Notes under the pieces: model-generated
Seen by the model: the letters and a program-made list of their open reading frames with translations, nothing else
The model's database searches: none
What the model was told of the DNA's origin: nothing
Shown here: in pieces, positions 1-10,897 of the stretch
Position numbering within the stretch: position 1 is the stretch's first letter
Layout: each line of letters begins with the position of its first letter
NCBI GenBank assembly: GCA_021157525.1
Contig: JAGGWK010000030.1
Coordinates: forward strand, 1-35,114
Source: Candidatus Cloacimonadota bacterium
GTDB taxonomy: Bacteria > Cloacimonadota > Cloacimonadia > Cloacimonadales > TCS61
Direction: 5' to 3'
Length of the DNA: 35,114 nucleotides
Made by a program: the position numbers and the translations under genes

Positions 1-2
1 AT

Positions 3-590
3 TTTATATACACTATTTTGATAGTTGCTCTTTTTGTGATCATTGTTCCTTTTACAAAGTACAGTGTTTCAATCTCAATAGTTATTTTTGGATTATTCAT
101 TATCTCTATTTTGATTTATTTGCACTATAATAAGAGAATGGATATTAAAAATAAAGTTATACTTTCTAATGTTATAATGGCAATTTTTATTATAATCGCA
201 GGAAGTAACTTAATAGAAAATAATCAACTAAAAAGAAAAAGTTCAAAACCGATGACAGATTTTATAATTGAAAAACACCTCAGAGATAGAAATATCTTAG
301 TTTATAATACAAGAAAACCCTCTATTGCATTTGGATTAAATAAATCCATTATATCTTTGAATGATGGAAGTAAAAAATTAAATAGAGAAACACAGTTTGA
401 AACAAATGCGGAATGGAAAAAATACCTTATTGATATGAAGAATGAAACTGAAGTTAATGAACTAAAAAAAATAATGAAAGAGCAAACGGTTCTTATCGTT
501 TATAAACATAAAATTCATAAAGAGCATAAATGGTTACTTGATTATTACAAAAATCGTAAAGAGATAGGTAAATGGTCAATTTATTACTAA
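3..590 (+). CDS. C-terminal part of an AT-rich multi-pass membrane protein (5' truncated)
   Basis: The frame is open to the left edge, so the true start lies outside the window; a TTG at 18 is the first possible internal start but has no ribosome site. The visible part begins with hydrophobic segments (about residues 1-20, 23-41 and 50-70), followed by a roughly 120-residue Lys-rich soluble tail ending in WSIYY. This layout, membrane helices followed by a C-terminal domain with a NILVYNTRKPSIAF stretch, resembles the end of ArnT/PMT-type (GT39-like) glycosyltransferases, but the resemblance is weak and I do not assign a function. Base use is extreme: two 60-base lines (181-240 and 541-600) contain only 12 and 13 G/C, far below the genes that follow, suggesting foreign origin or an island edge. 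Confidence 0.6.
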   Translation, partial: FIYTILIVALFVIIVPFTKYSVSISIVIFGLFIISILIYLHYNKRMDIKNKVILSNVIMAIFIIIAGSNLIENNQLKRKSSKPMTDFIIEKHLRDRNILVYNTRKPSIAFGLNKSIISLNDGSKKLNRETQFETNAEWKKYLIDMKNETEVNELKKIMKEQTVLIVYKHKIHKEHKWLLDYYKNRKEIGKWSIYY

Positions 591-1105
591 TAACATCTAA
601 TGAATAATGGCTCCCATCGAAAAACACTCCTTTTTTTATTCTGAGATCAAAACCCTTGGTTTCATGCTGAGCAGTGTATCAAATTCTGTTCAGAAGTTTC
701 AAACGGAGCAGATAGCTTGAGAAGTTGATCTATTTCGGCAATATCACAAAAAAGAAACCCCCAGAAGTCAAAAATCCCAAGATCGTCCACCAAGTGCCGT
801 TGTATGCGGCCGAAATTCACATTAATCGGTTTTAGCAGGAGAAGCCGGAACCGTAGTGACATCGATTTGGAGAGAAGACTCAAAACGAAGATTTGAAGCT
901 CGAATCCCGGTTTTCTTGCTTTTCTTCAGGTTGTGGGACAGCTCCGGTGCCTGGAAACCAGATGGTTCATTCTCTGCTTTTTTCCTTTCTGCTCCCTTCT
1001 CACTTCTCCCATCAATCCTCTTTTCCACATTAAATAAACTTTTCGGTTTACATATTTCCACAAAATCAGATTTTCCACCTCAAACATAGCATGAGCGGAG
1101 AGTAA
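591..1105. other. Intergenic stretch without a convincing gene
   Basis: About 515 nt between the AT-rich fragment and the peptidase gene. Several short open frames occur on both strands, but none has a ribosome site or recognisable protein. Composition changes here from very AT-rich to the window norm. The last 90 nt contain three same-strand TTTTCCACA-like 9-mers (1021-1029, 1054-1062, 1071-1079). The stretch could hold decayed sequence, but I cannot identify its source. Confidence 0.5.
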
Positions 1106-3490
1106 ATGAAAAAAGTATGGATTATCATGCTCATAATTATGGAGTGTTTGATGAATTTTGCAACGAATAATTACGGGTATCGGGTACCATCCCAAGACAT
1201 CATCGATTTGTATGACGCTCCCAAAGCGCCCTATTACACCATTATCCAAAGACACAACTTGGCTCTGGAAATTAGCTATTACTCAAACCAGACTTTGGCC
1301 GACCTGGCCGAGCCCAAACTGCAACTGGCCGGGCTGGAAATCTCACCTCGGCTCAATGGCGAACTCATGGCATCGCCTATTACCGCCATAACCATCCATG
1401 ATTTGGTAACAAACGAGAAAAAACCAGTTCCCCTCCCGGCAGGATGCAGAGTGCGGGGATATGATTTTTCTCCGGATTATTCCCACTGCGCCATCAAGTA
1501 TGAAGCAGAAGATGGTATTGGTCTGATGATATTGGATGTGGCATCAAATCAACTGGAAGTGGTTCCGAACATCCGTATTAACGATATATTCAGCGGTGAA
1601 TCACTACAGTGGTTTAATGATAACCAGCGGCTGTTGCTTTTCTGCATCCCGCCAGAAAGAGGCGCTGTACCAAAAACCCAAAAGCTCCCCGACTCACCGG
1701 TGATAGAAGAATCTCTGGGCAAAAAAAGCACCCTTCGCACCTACACAAACCTGCTGTCAAGCCCCGCTGATGAAACACTTTTTGACTACTATTTTACTTC
1801 TCAGATGCAGATTCTCGACCTTGCCACCGGCACCACCACTCCCCTGAAAAAACCGGATATTTACTATCAGGCCATGCTCTCCCCGGATAATCAGTTTCTC
1901 CAACTGGCTACCATTTCCCATCCCTACTCCTACCAGGTTCCTTATTACTATTTTCCTCAGAATTTCAGCCTGATAAACCTTCAAACCGGCGATATAACGC
2001 TGCTTCACCAGCGGCCACTGCAAGACCAGATTCCCATGGGCGGCACCTACATTGGGCCCCGTTATTACGATTGGCAACCGGGATATCCGGCACGTCTGGT
2101 GTGGAAGGAAGCCCTGGACGAAGGGAATCCCAAAGTCAAAGCAGCATTTCGCGATCGCATTATGGTATGGGATGCAGCAGCGGATGACTCGCCCAAAGAA
2201 CTTCTTCGCTTGCAATATCGCTATTCCCGACTGTGGTGGTCTTCCAGCAGAGATGAACTGATCGTGCGTGAATACGATCGGGATCGTCTGTGGCACAGGG
2301 ACTGGCTGTATCGGGATGCATCCGCGCCTGAGCTGCTCTTTGATATGAGCAACAATGACGAATACCAGGATCCCGGTGATCTGGTGATGGTGCGGGATGA
2401 ACAGGATCAAAGCGTGTTTCTCAAGCAGGATGAAACCGTGTTTTACCGCAACAATACCGGCGCTACCCAGCAGGGAAATTTCCCCTTCCTTGCCACCTAC
2501 GATCTGGATGCAAAAAAGCTCTCCTATCTCTATCGCAGTGGCCAGGAATTCTTCGATAGGGTAAGCGGCTTTGTGGACAAAGACCTCACTACCATCCTGA
2601 TACGCAGAGAAAGCAAAACCATGCCCCGCAACTACCTGCTGCATGATCTGAAAAGCGGCACGGACACAGCCATCACCAATTATCCAAACCCCTATCCGCA
2701 GCTTACCGAACTACGCACAGAACTGGTGACTTACTCCCGCAAAGATTCCATTCCCCTTTCTGGCGTGCTCTATTATCCGGTAGATTATCAACCTGGAAAA
2801 CGCTACCCCCTCATCATAAATGCTTACCCCGATGAATTTACCGACGCCGCCACCGCCAGCCAGATCACCCAGAGTGACAACCGCTTCCCACTGTTCTGGG
2901 GCTCCAGCTACAAGTATCTGGCATTGAAGGGATTTATGATACTGGCACACGCGTCTATTCCCATCGTAGGCGATCCCCAAACGGTGAATGAGAGCTTTAT
3001 CGACCAGACTCTGGGAAGTGTGGAGGCCGCCATCGATTATCTGGATGGCCGTGCCCTGATAAACCGGAACAAAGTGGGCATTGCAGGGCATAGCTATGGT
3101 GCCTTTATGGTAGCCACCGTGCTGGCCCACAGCGAACTGTGTGCCTGCGGCGTTGCCCGCAGTGGCGCCTATAATCGCACTCTCACACCCTTTGGCTTTC
3201 AAAGTGAACGACGCACCTTCTGGCAGGCACCGGAATTTTATATCAAAGCCTCACCCTTTGTGTATGCCGATAAAATAAAAGCACCTATTCTGCTAATTCA
3301 TGGACTGGATGACCCAAATTCTGGCACTTTCCCCCTGCAATCAAAACGCTTTTACCAGGCCCTCAAAGGTAACGGCGCCACAGCACGGCTGGTGTTGCTG
3401 CCTCTGGAAGGTCACGGCTACAGAGCTCGGGAATCGAACTTGCATGTTCTGGCTGAGATGATCGACTGGTTTACAACCTACCTCAAGTAA
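1106..3490 (+). CDS. S9 family prolyl-oligopeptidase-like serine peptidase, glutamyl endopeptidase (S9D) type
   Basis: A 794-residue protein with an N-terminal hydrophobic stretch (about 1-18) that could be a signal peptide or anchor. Residues ~40-520 are a beta-rich region, as in the beta-propeller of S9 peptidases. Residues ~540-794 are an alpha/beta-hydrolase domain. The triad can be placed: nucleophile Ser663 in GHSYGAF, Asp736 in HGLDDPNSG, His770 in EGHGYRARES. The block around VARSGAYNRTLTPFGFQ and the phrase LPLEGHGYRARES closely match the chloroplast/bacterial glutamyl endopeptidase group as I recall it, pointing to cleavage after Glu in peptides in the envelope. The ATG at 1106 follows GGAGAG at 1097-1102. 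It stands alone: AT-rich DNA lies upstream and a hairpin separates it from the chaperone operon. The family call is firm; substrate and location are inferred. Confidence 0.9.
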   Translation: MKKVWIIMLIIMECLMNFATNNYGYRVPSQDIIDLYDAPKAPYYTIIQRHNLALEISYYSNQTLADLAEPKLQLAGLEISPRLNGELMASPITAITIHDLVTNEKKPVPLPAGCRVRGYDFSPDYSHCAIKYEAEDGIGLMILDVASNQLEVVPNIRINDIFSGESLQWFNDNQRLLLFCIPPERGAVPKTQKLPDSPVIEESLGKKSTLRTYTNLLSSPADETLFDYYFTSQMQILDLATGTTTPLKKPDIYYQAMLSPDNQFLQLATISHPYSYQVPYYYFPQNFSLINLQTGDITLLHQRPLQDQIPMGGTYIGPRYYDWQPGYPARLVWKEALDEGNPKVKAAFRDRIMVWDAAADDSPKELLRLQYRYSRLWWSSSRDELIVREYDRDRLWHRDWLYRDASAPELLFDMSNNDEYQDPGDLVMVRDEQDQSVFLKQDETVFYRNNTGATQQGNFPFLATYDLDAKKLSYLYRSGQEFFDRVSGFVDKDLTTILIRRESKTMPRNYLLHDLKSGTDTAITNYPNPYPQLTELRTELVTYSRKDSIPLSGVLYYPVDYQPGKRYPLIINAYPDEFTDAATASQITQSDNRFPLFWGSSYKYLALKGFMILAHASIPIVGDPQTVNESFIDQTLGSVEAAIDYLDGRALINRNKVGIAGHSYGAFMVATVLAHSELCACGVARSGAYNRTLTPFGFQSERRTFWQAPEFYIKASPFVYADKIKAPILLIHGLDDPNSGTFPLQSKRFYQALKGNGATARLVLLPLEGHGYRARESNLHVLAEMIDWFTTYLK

Positions 3491-3559
3491 TGGCCCCTGC
3501 ATCTCCAAAAAAGCGAGATTTCTCACCAACATTGAAATGAATCAATAGGTGATCATATC

Positions 3560-3586
3560 GGAAGGCAATCACAGAGGTTGTCTTCC
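3560..3586 (+). terminator. Stem-loop after the S9 peptidase gene, possible terminator
   Basis: Arms GGAAGGCAA (3560-3568) and TTGTCTTCC (3578-3586) form a 9-bp stem with one G-U pair and a 9-nt loop. The downstream tract is CTCCATTTTA, so the T run is poor. It lies about 70 nt after the stop codon and before the hrcA promoter. Confidence 0.4.
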
Positions 3587-3667
3587 CTCCATTTTATAGA
3601 ATAATCCTTTCACATGCATCAAGTGCTCATGCAGGCAAACCAAAAACCTGGCACTCTAATATTTCGT

Positions 3668-3695
3668 TTGACAACCAAGCAAAGGGAATTATGTT
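3668..3695 (+). promoter_or_regulatory. Sigma70-like promoter of the hrcA operon
   Basis: A perfect -35 TTGACA (3668-3673) is followed after 16 nt by TATGTT (3690-3695), four of six matches to TATAAT. The predicted start of transcription (about 3702) is immediately before the CIRCE operator, the usual arrangement for HrcA repression. Confidence 0.7.
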
Positions 3696-3704
3696 GTCAC
3701 CGAA

Positions 3705-3731
3705 TTAGCAGTCATGAAACTTGAGTGCTAA
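3705..3731 (+). promoter_or_regulatory. CIRCE operator (HrcA binding site)
   Basis: TTAGCAGTC-N9-GAGTGCTAA matches the CIRCE consensus TTAGCACTC-N9-GAGTGCTAA at 17 of 18 arm positions; the one change (G at 3711) breaks one base pair of the inverted repeat. It lies just after the promoter and 18 nt before hrcA. CIRCE is the binding site of the HrcA repressor, encoded by the first gene here, so autoregulation of the operon is expected, with derepression on heat shock. Confidence 0.93.
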
Positions 3732-3749
3732 AATTAAGAGGATGAGGAT

Positions 3750-4797
3750 ATGAAGAAAAACGAGATACGGCAGAGGAAAGTTTTACGGCATCTGGTGGAG
3801 AGCTACATCGCCACAGGAGAGCCGGTATCATCTAAATTGCTGTGCGAAAAATATATCGTTAATGCCAGTCCGGCAACGTTGCGGATAGACCTGAATCGGC
3901 TGGAAAAGCAGAATCTGGTGTATCAGAAGCATACGTCTGCCGGCCGGATACCCACCATCCAGGGCTATCGTGCCTATATCAATCAGGTGGAGCTGGAGCT
4001 CAAGGCAGAAGCCTACAAAGACCACGAGGCTCTGCGGGAAATCCTGATAAAATACTATCAAGATATTCCCATGGCGTTCCACTACATCATGCAGTTGCTG
4101 GCCAAAGAAACCGATCAGCTGAGTTTTGTTGCAGAACCGGAAATCTCCTATGGCTATCTGGAAAAGCTGGATGTCTTTAAGGTGAGCAACAACAAGCTCC
4201 TTTTTGTGGTGAGTCTTGATTCGGGTATCGACAAAACCGTGATCCTGAACTATGAGCACCCCATCACCGAGCAGCAAATCAAGGCTATCGTGCGCTACCT
4301 CAATGAGCGCTTGGCCGGGCATCGGCTCTTTGATATCCAGGAAAAATATATCGAAGATCTGGCTCAGAAAATCTCTGAAGAAAACAAGTTGCTCATCCGT
4401 TTTTTGGATGAACTTTACAAAGCTATCATCGAGATCAGCAAATACTACATTCACTTCGATGGCCGCATCAGCTTTCTGGAGCAACCGGAGTTTGATGACA
4501 AGAGCTCCATCCTCCGCTTTTTGGGCTTTATGCAGCGGCAAGATCAATTGGTGAGCATGATGCAAAAGCACGACAAGCAATCGTCTCCCTACAAAGTATT
4601 ACTGGGAGAAGATTTTTGCGAAACCGATATGGTAAATTACAGCCTGGTATATGCCCGGTACGAGATCTTCGGCGTTCCCGGATACCTTGGCATCCTGGGT
4701 CCGGCACGGATGAATTACCGCCACAACATCCCCATCATTCGGGATATGGCGCAGATCATTACAGACACAACAAACAAAGGAATAGTGGTATCGAAAC

Positions 4798-4808
<11 letters not shown>
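3750..4808 (+). CDS. hrcA: Heat-inducible transcription repressor HrcA
   Basis: The 352-residue length is normal for HrcA. The N-terminus (about 1-75) is a winged-helix DNA-binding domain with the family signatures RQRKVLRHLVESYIATGEPV and SAGRIPTIQGYRAYI. The rest is the GAF-like dimerisation domain ending in GPARMNYRHNIPIIRDMAQII. HrcA binds CIRCE and depends on chaperones for folding, so free DnaK or GroEL levels tune repression. The ATG at 3750 follows AGAGG/GAGG purine runs at 3737-3747. It is the first gene of the operon, directly behind a promoter and CIRCE; its end overlaps grpE by 11 nt, implying coupled translation. Confidence 0.97.
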
Positions 4809-7354
<2,546 letters not shown>

Positions 7355-7359
7355 TTGAT

Positions 7360-7379
7360 GAAGCGGCTCACGCCGCTTC
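7360..7379 (+). terminator. Stem-loop between dnaK and dnaJ (partial terminator or mRNA processing site)
   Basis: GAAGCGGC (7360-7367), loop TCAC, GCCGCTTC (7372-7379): a perfect 8-bp stem followed by TTTCCCCTTTTC. It begins 5 nt after the dnaK stop. The interrupted T run suggests partial termination or protection of the upstream message, which would give more DnaK than DnaJ; that role is inferred. Confidence 0.5.
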
Positions 7380-7419
7380 TTTCCCCTTTTCTTGGGGTTA
7401 GCAAACAACAAGGATTGAT

Positions 7420-8571
7420 ATGGCAAAACGAGATTACTACGAAATACTGGGTGTAGAGAAATCTGCAACCGATGCAGAAATAAAAAGAGCCTATCGCAAA
7501 CTGGCAATGAAGTACCATCCGGATAAAAATCCGGATAACCATGCAGCGGAAGAGAAATTTAAGGAAGCATCGGAAGCCTACGAGGTTTTGAGCGATGCAA
7601 CCAAACGCCAGAAATATGACCAATTTGGTCATGAAGGGCTCACCGGAGCCTTCGGTGGCGGTGGCTTCTCCTGGGAAAACTTCTCCCATGCCAGTGATCT
7701 TAATGACATCTTTGGTGATGGACTTGGCGGTATCTTCGAAAACCTCTTTGGGTTCGGCGGCGGCAGACGCAGAAGTCGGTCTCAATCAAACCGAGGTGAA
7801 GATCTGCAAATAGCCCTTTCTCTCACACTGGAAGAGATCGCCAAAGGGGTAGATAAAAAGATCAAAATAAACGTTAAAGAAAACTGCGATTACTGCCACG
7901 GAAGCGGCTCGGCAGATGGCAAAAGCCATGTCTGCCCACAATGCCATGGAACCGGCCAGGTGATGCAGATGGCCCGTTCACTCTTTGGCCAGATGCAAAC
8001 CGTTGTCACCTGTCCATCTTGTCATGGCGAAGGGCGCATTATCAAAAACAAGTGCCCCAAATGTAATGGTGAAGGCCGCGTCAGCAAACCGAAGACTATA
8101 AACATCCACATCCCGGCGGGAGTGAGTGAAGGCCAATACATTCGCCAGCGGGGACAGGGAAACATCGGTAAACGCAACGGTGAAAAGGGAGACATCCTGG
8201 TAATGATCCAGGAAAAAGAACATCCCATCTATGAGCGGGATGGTGATAATCTGATCTGCGAATTTCCCATCAGTTTCAGCCAGGCTGCCCTGGGTGATGA
8301 CCTCACCGTGCCGACCCTGAGTGGTAAGCTCAAAGTGAAGATTCCTTCCGGCACCCAGAGCGGAAAAGTTTTCCGACTGCGGGGCCAGGGTTTACCTCAT
8401 GTAAACAGCAGCTATACCGGAGATCTCTTTGTGCGGGTACGGGTGATTACCCCAACTCATATCTCTTCCGAAGAGCGGGCTTTGCTGGAGAAACTCAAAA
8501 CTTTCGATTCTGAAAAAAAGCTGAATCCCGGCAAAAACTTTTTCGGCAAACTAAAAGATATCTTTACCTAG
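7420..8571 (+). CDS. dnaJ: Chaperone DnaJ (Hsp40)
   Basis: A 383-residue type I J-protein. The J domain (1-~70) has the HPD motif at 33-35, which stimulates DnaK ATPase. A Gly/Phe-rich linker follows (~72-115). The zinc region has four CxxCxGxG motifs from Cys156 to ~219 ([32 protein letters not shown]). The C-terminal substrate-binding domains complete a full-length protein. AAGGA lies 6 nt before ATG. It is separated from dnaK by 65 nt containing a hairpin and is followed 11 nt later by rsmE. Confidence 0.98.
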   Translation: MAKRDYYEILGVEKSATDAEIKRAYRKLAMKYHPDKNPDNHAAEEKFKEASEAYEVLSDATKRQKYDQFGHEGLTGAFGGGGFSWENFSHASDLNDIFGDGLGGIFENLFGFGGGRRRSRSQSNRGEDLQIALSLTLEEIAKGVDKKIKINVKENCDYCHGSGSADGKSHVCPQCHGTGQVMQMARSLFGQMQTVVTCPSCHGEGRIIKNKCPKCNGEGRVSKPKTINIHIPAGVSEGQYIRQRGQGNIGKRNGEKGDILVMIQEKEHPIYERDGDNLICEFPISFSQAALGDDLTVPTLSGKLKVKIPSGTQSGKVFRLRGQGLPHVNSSYTGDLFVRVRVITPTHISSEERALLEKLKTFDSEKKLNPGKNFFGKLKDIFT

Positions 8572-8582
8572 GAAGGAGTCCT

Positions 8583-9314
8583 ATGCCCGGATTTTACGCC
8601 CCACACTTGAAACTTTCTCAAACCTCTGTCGTGCTCACAGGTGATGAATTTCATCACCTGTGTCACGTGTTCAGGCGTAAAACCGGGGATGCAGTGCTCC
8701 TCACCAATGGCTCAGGCGTGCGTGCCGGCGGTGTTATTCAGCATCTCGATAAAGGGAGTGCTTCCATTTCTCTGGACTGGACGCAGGAATATGAACCTGC
8801 CAAGCCGCCAATGGCCTGTGCCTTTGCTCTTTTGCGCAACAAAAATGATGCCATCATCATAGACAAACTCACCGAGCTGGGAGTGCGAGACCTGTTTCCC
8901 TTCACCTCAGATTTCACGGTGAGAAAGTCATCATCCAATACTGTCGGAAAATTTCAAGCCATTGCCGTGAGCGCCATCAAGCAATGTGATAATGCTTTTC
9001 TACCGCGAATTCATCCGGTTTTGCCTCTGGCAGCCTGTCTGGACACAATTTCCGCAGCCCGCTACGTCCCCTGTGTGGCGGTAGAAACCGGCAAACACGA
9101 TTTGCTCCATGATGCCCGCGATACCGGCGAATCCACCTGTGTCGTCATCGGCCCGGAAGGCGGTTTTTCCCCTGAAGAGAAGGCGCTGTTTGCCAAAAAT
9201 CAGCTTCATACCTTTAGCTTGGGAAACCACATCCTCCGCGCTGAAACTGCTGCCATTACTTCCATTTCGCAATTACTTCACATCAACCTCATCAATAACC
9301 CTCAATACTACTAG
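8583..9314 (+). CDS. rsmE: 16S rRNA (uracil1498-N3)-methyltransferase RsmE
   Basis: A 243-residue SPOUT-fold methyltransferase that uses SAM to methylate N3 of U1498 in 16S rRNA. An N-terminal PUA-like domain (GDEFHHLCHVFRRKTGD) is followed by the knotted catalytic domain with DKLTELGVRDLFPF, IGPEGGFSPEE (GPEGG at 190-194) and LGNHILRAETA, all RsmE signatures. GGAAGGAG precedes the ATG. rsmE directly after dnaJ is a common arrangement. Full length, no missing motifs. Confidence 0.96.
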   Translation: MPGFYAPHLKLSQTSVVLTGDEFHHLCHVFRRKTGDAVLLTNGSGVRAGGVIQHLDKGSASISLDWTQEYEPAKPPMACAFALLRNKNDAIIIDKLTELGVRDLFPFTSDFTVRKSSSNTVGKFQAIAVSAIKQCDNAFLPRIHPVLPLAACLDTISAARYVPCVAVETGKHDLLHDARDTGESTCVVIGPEGGFSPEEKALFAKNQLHTFSLGNHILRAETAAITSISQLLHINLINNPQYY

Positions 9315-9322
9315 GAGGCCCC

Positions 9323-9520
9323 GTGACAACCCCAAAAGATAGTAACATACTCAGTGAATTTCGGCACAACTTTGTGCTTTCTACCGATGCAGGCCGATTG
9401 GTTCTGCAAAATGCCAAAGGACTGCGCATCATCCTCAAGAAGGGTGAAACCATGGAATCGGCAAAAGTGCTTCAGGATTTCTTCAATCAATCGGTTGATG
9501 AGATTGTCCTGGGCAAATGA
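9323..9520 (+). CDS. Small protein of unknown function (GTG start)
   Basis: A 65-residue open frame starting with GTG at 9323, with a perfect AGGAGG at 9313-9318 but only 4 nt spacing. It begins 8 nt after rsmE and ends in an ATGA overlap with the next tiny ORF. The product is soluble, mixed charge, with an alternating hydrophobic middle (RLVLQNAKGLRIILKKGE) and an amphipathic C-terminal half ending DEIVLGK. I do not recognise a family. The ribosome site and the exact fit in the operon argue that it is real. Confidence 0.6.
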   Translation: MTTPKDSNILSEFRHNFVLSTDAGRLVLQNAKGLRIILKKGETMESAKVLQDFFNQSVDEIVLGK

Positions 9521-9654
9521 TCCGTTTCCAGCATCCCCGCCTTATGGTGTTTTCGCTCGCTTTCCTTTTTTTTGGATGCAAATCGCTGCCAAGATCCCGC
9601 AAGCTTCTGCCACCCAGCAGCAACTGTACTCTGACTCTTTGCCAATATCCGTAA
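9517..9654 (+). CDS. Candidate tiny lipoprotein (45 aa)
   Basis: The ATG at 9517 overlaps the TGA of the preceding ORF (ATGA) and the frame runs 45 codons to TAA at 9652-9654, filling the gap before cca (10 nt later). The translation has a short basic start (MIRFQHPR), a hydrophobic core and a lipobox-like FLFFGC with Cys21, then a Lys/Arg/Pro/Ser-rich 24-residue tail. This is the layout of a type II signal peptide plus a very short mature lipoprotein, and lspA is present in the window. The lipobox (Phe at -2 and -3) is not ideal. No family recognised; it could be chance. Confidence 0.4.
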   Translation: MIRFQHPRLMVFSLAFLFFGCKSLPRSRKLLPPSSNCTLTLCQYP

Positions 9655-9664
9655 AACGGAACAG

Positions 9665-10897
9665 ATGAAGAAACTGGAACAAATTTTAACCAAGGCCATC
9701 GCCAACACCGAATTTGCCGGAAAGGCCTATTATGTGGGCGGCTATGTGCGGGATGCGGTAATGCAGCGACCCAGTTGTGATGTGGATGTGGTTGTGGCAT
9801 TGCCAGAAGGTGGTTTGCGTCTGGCTCGGTATCTACACGCTATCGGCGTGACAAACAAACCGGTGATCTTCGAAAAATTCGGTACCGCCAGCGTGCAGAT
9901 TGCATCCCATACCGTAGAATTTGTGATGACCCGCAGCGAATCTTATAGAGATAAAGACAGAAAACCCGACGTGGTTTCCGGTACTCTGCTGGAAGATGTG
10001 ATGCGCCGGGATTTTACTATCAACACACTGCTGAGGCAGATCGGAACCGACGCCATCCTGGACCTTACTCAGCGTGGTCTGGATGACATCAAAGCAGGGA
10101 TTATCCGCTCCACATCCGATCCCGAACTTATTTTTCGCGAAGATCCTCTGCGCATTTTGCGCGCGCTTCGTTTTGCTGCTCAGCTGGGCTTTACCATCGA
10201 AGCAGGAACCGCTGCTGGCATCCATAAAAACGCTGCAACCCTGGCACATATTTCCTGGGAGCGGCGGCGGGATGAATTGAGGAAATTGCTTCTCAGTCCA
10301 GATCCTCTCAGAGGGATACAGCTGCTGAAAACCTACGGCCTTATGCCATCCCTGATACCACGGTGGGATATTGTGAAAAAACCATCCTGGTTACCCCCGG
10401 ACGCTGTTGCTGCCATAGATGCTGATTTGCCCGCCCGGCTGGGAATGTTTATGCTGCTGGGCCTGGAATTTGATACAGTGCACTATCGGAACGTGTTGAC
10501 TCAGCTGCGGTTCAGTAAGGAGATTATCGGCAATGTCATCAGCTTTTGCCGACAGATAAATATTTTGTGGCCGGCATTACGCCATCGGGATGTAACCGAT
10601 GTTCTGCTGAGAAAGGTAATGTATCTTGAAAAAGACACCCACACTCCCCAACAGATCATGCAGTGCTTTGAAGCGGTTAATCATATTTCTCTGCTTCCTT
10701 TGATGCAGCGCCTTTCCCAGATCTCCGAGACTTTTTCAGATGCAAAGATGCCCGTCAGTGGCCAGGATATACAATCGCATTTTGCCATAAAAACAGGCGT
10801 AAAGGTGGGAAAGTATTTGCAACGGGCCACAGACATCTGGTTGGAAAATCCGCAATTCTCCCGTGAAGAAATTTTACATACACTGGAGCAGTCTTAA
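9665..10897 (+). CDS. cca: CCA-adding tRNA nucleotidyltransferase / poly(A) polymerase family
   Basis: A 410-residue class II nucleotidyltransferase. The head domain has YYVGGYVRD (GG at 25-26) and the metal-binding pair Asp39/Asp41 in DVDVVV, followed by RRDFTINTLL and FREDPLRILRALRFAAQLGF, the neck motif of the Cca/PcnB family. It most likely completes or repairs the 3' CCA of tRNA; poly(A) polymerase activity is the alternative within the family, and the sequence alone does not decide. The only ribosome site is a weak GGA, so translation may be coupled to the tiny ORF ending 10 nt upstream. Its TAA shares a base with the ATG of the next gene. Confidence 0.9.
   Translation: MKKLEQILTKAIANTEFAGKAYYVGGYVRDAVMQRPSCDVDVVVALPEGGLRLARYLHAIGVTNKPVIFEKFGTASVQIASHTVEFVMTRSESYRDKDRKPDVVSGTLLEDVMRRDFTINTLLRQIGTDAILDLTQRGLDDIKAGIIRSTSDPELIFREDPLRILRALRFAAQLGFTIEAGTAAGIHKNAATLAHISWERRRDELRKLLLSPDPLRGIQLLKTYGLMPSLIPRWDIVKKPSWLPPDAVAAIDADLPARLGMFMLLGLEFDTVHYRNVLTQLRFSKEIIGNVISFCRQINILWPALRHRDVTDVLLRKVMYLEKDTHTPQQIMQCFEAVNHISLLPLMQRLSQISETFSDAKMPVSGQDIQSHFAIKTGVKVGKYLQRATDIWLENPQFSREEILHTLEQS

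Noticed and set aside
662-1255. Several overlapping short frames on both strands before the S9 peptidase
   Set aside because: No ribosome sites, no family resemblance, mutually overlapping; treated as intergenic.
1757-2644. 295-codon minus-strand frame inside the S9 peptidase gene
   Set aside because: Antisense shadow; the plus frame has complete catalytic motifs.
3650-3656. GCACTC half-site upstream of the hrcA promoter as a second CIRCE
   Set aside because: No matching GAGTGC arm at the required spacing.
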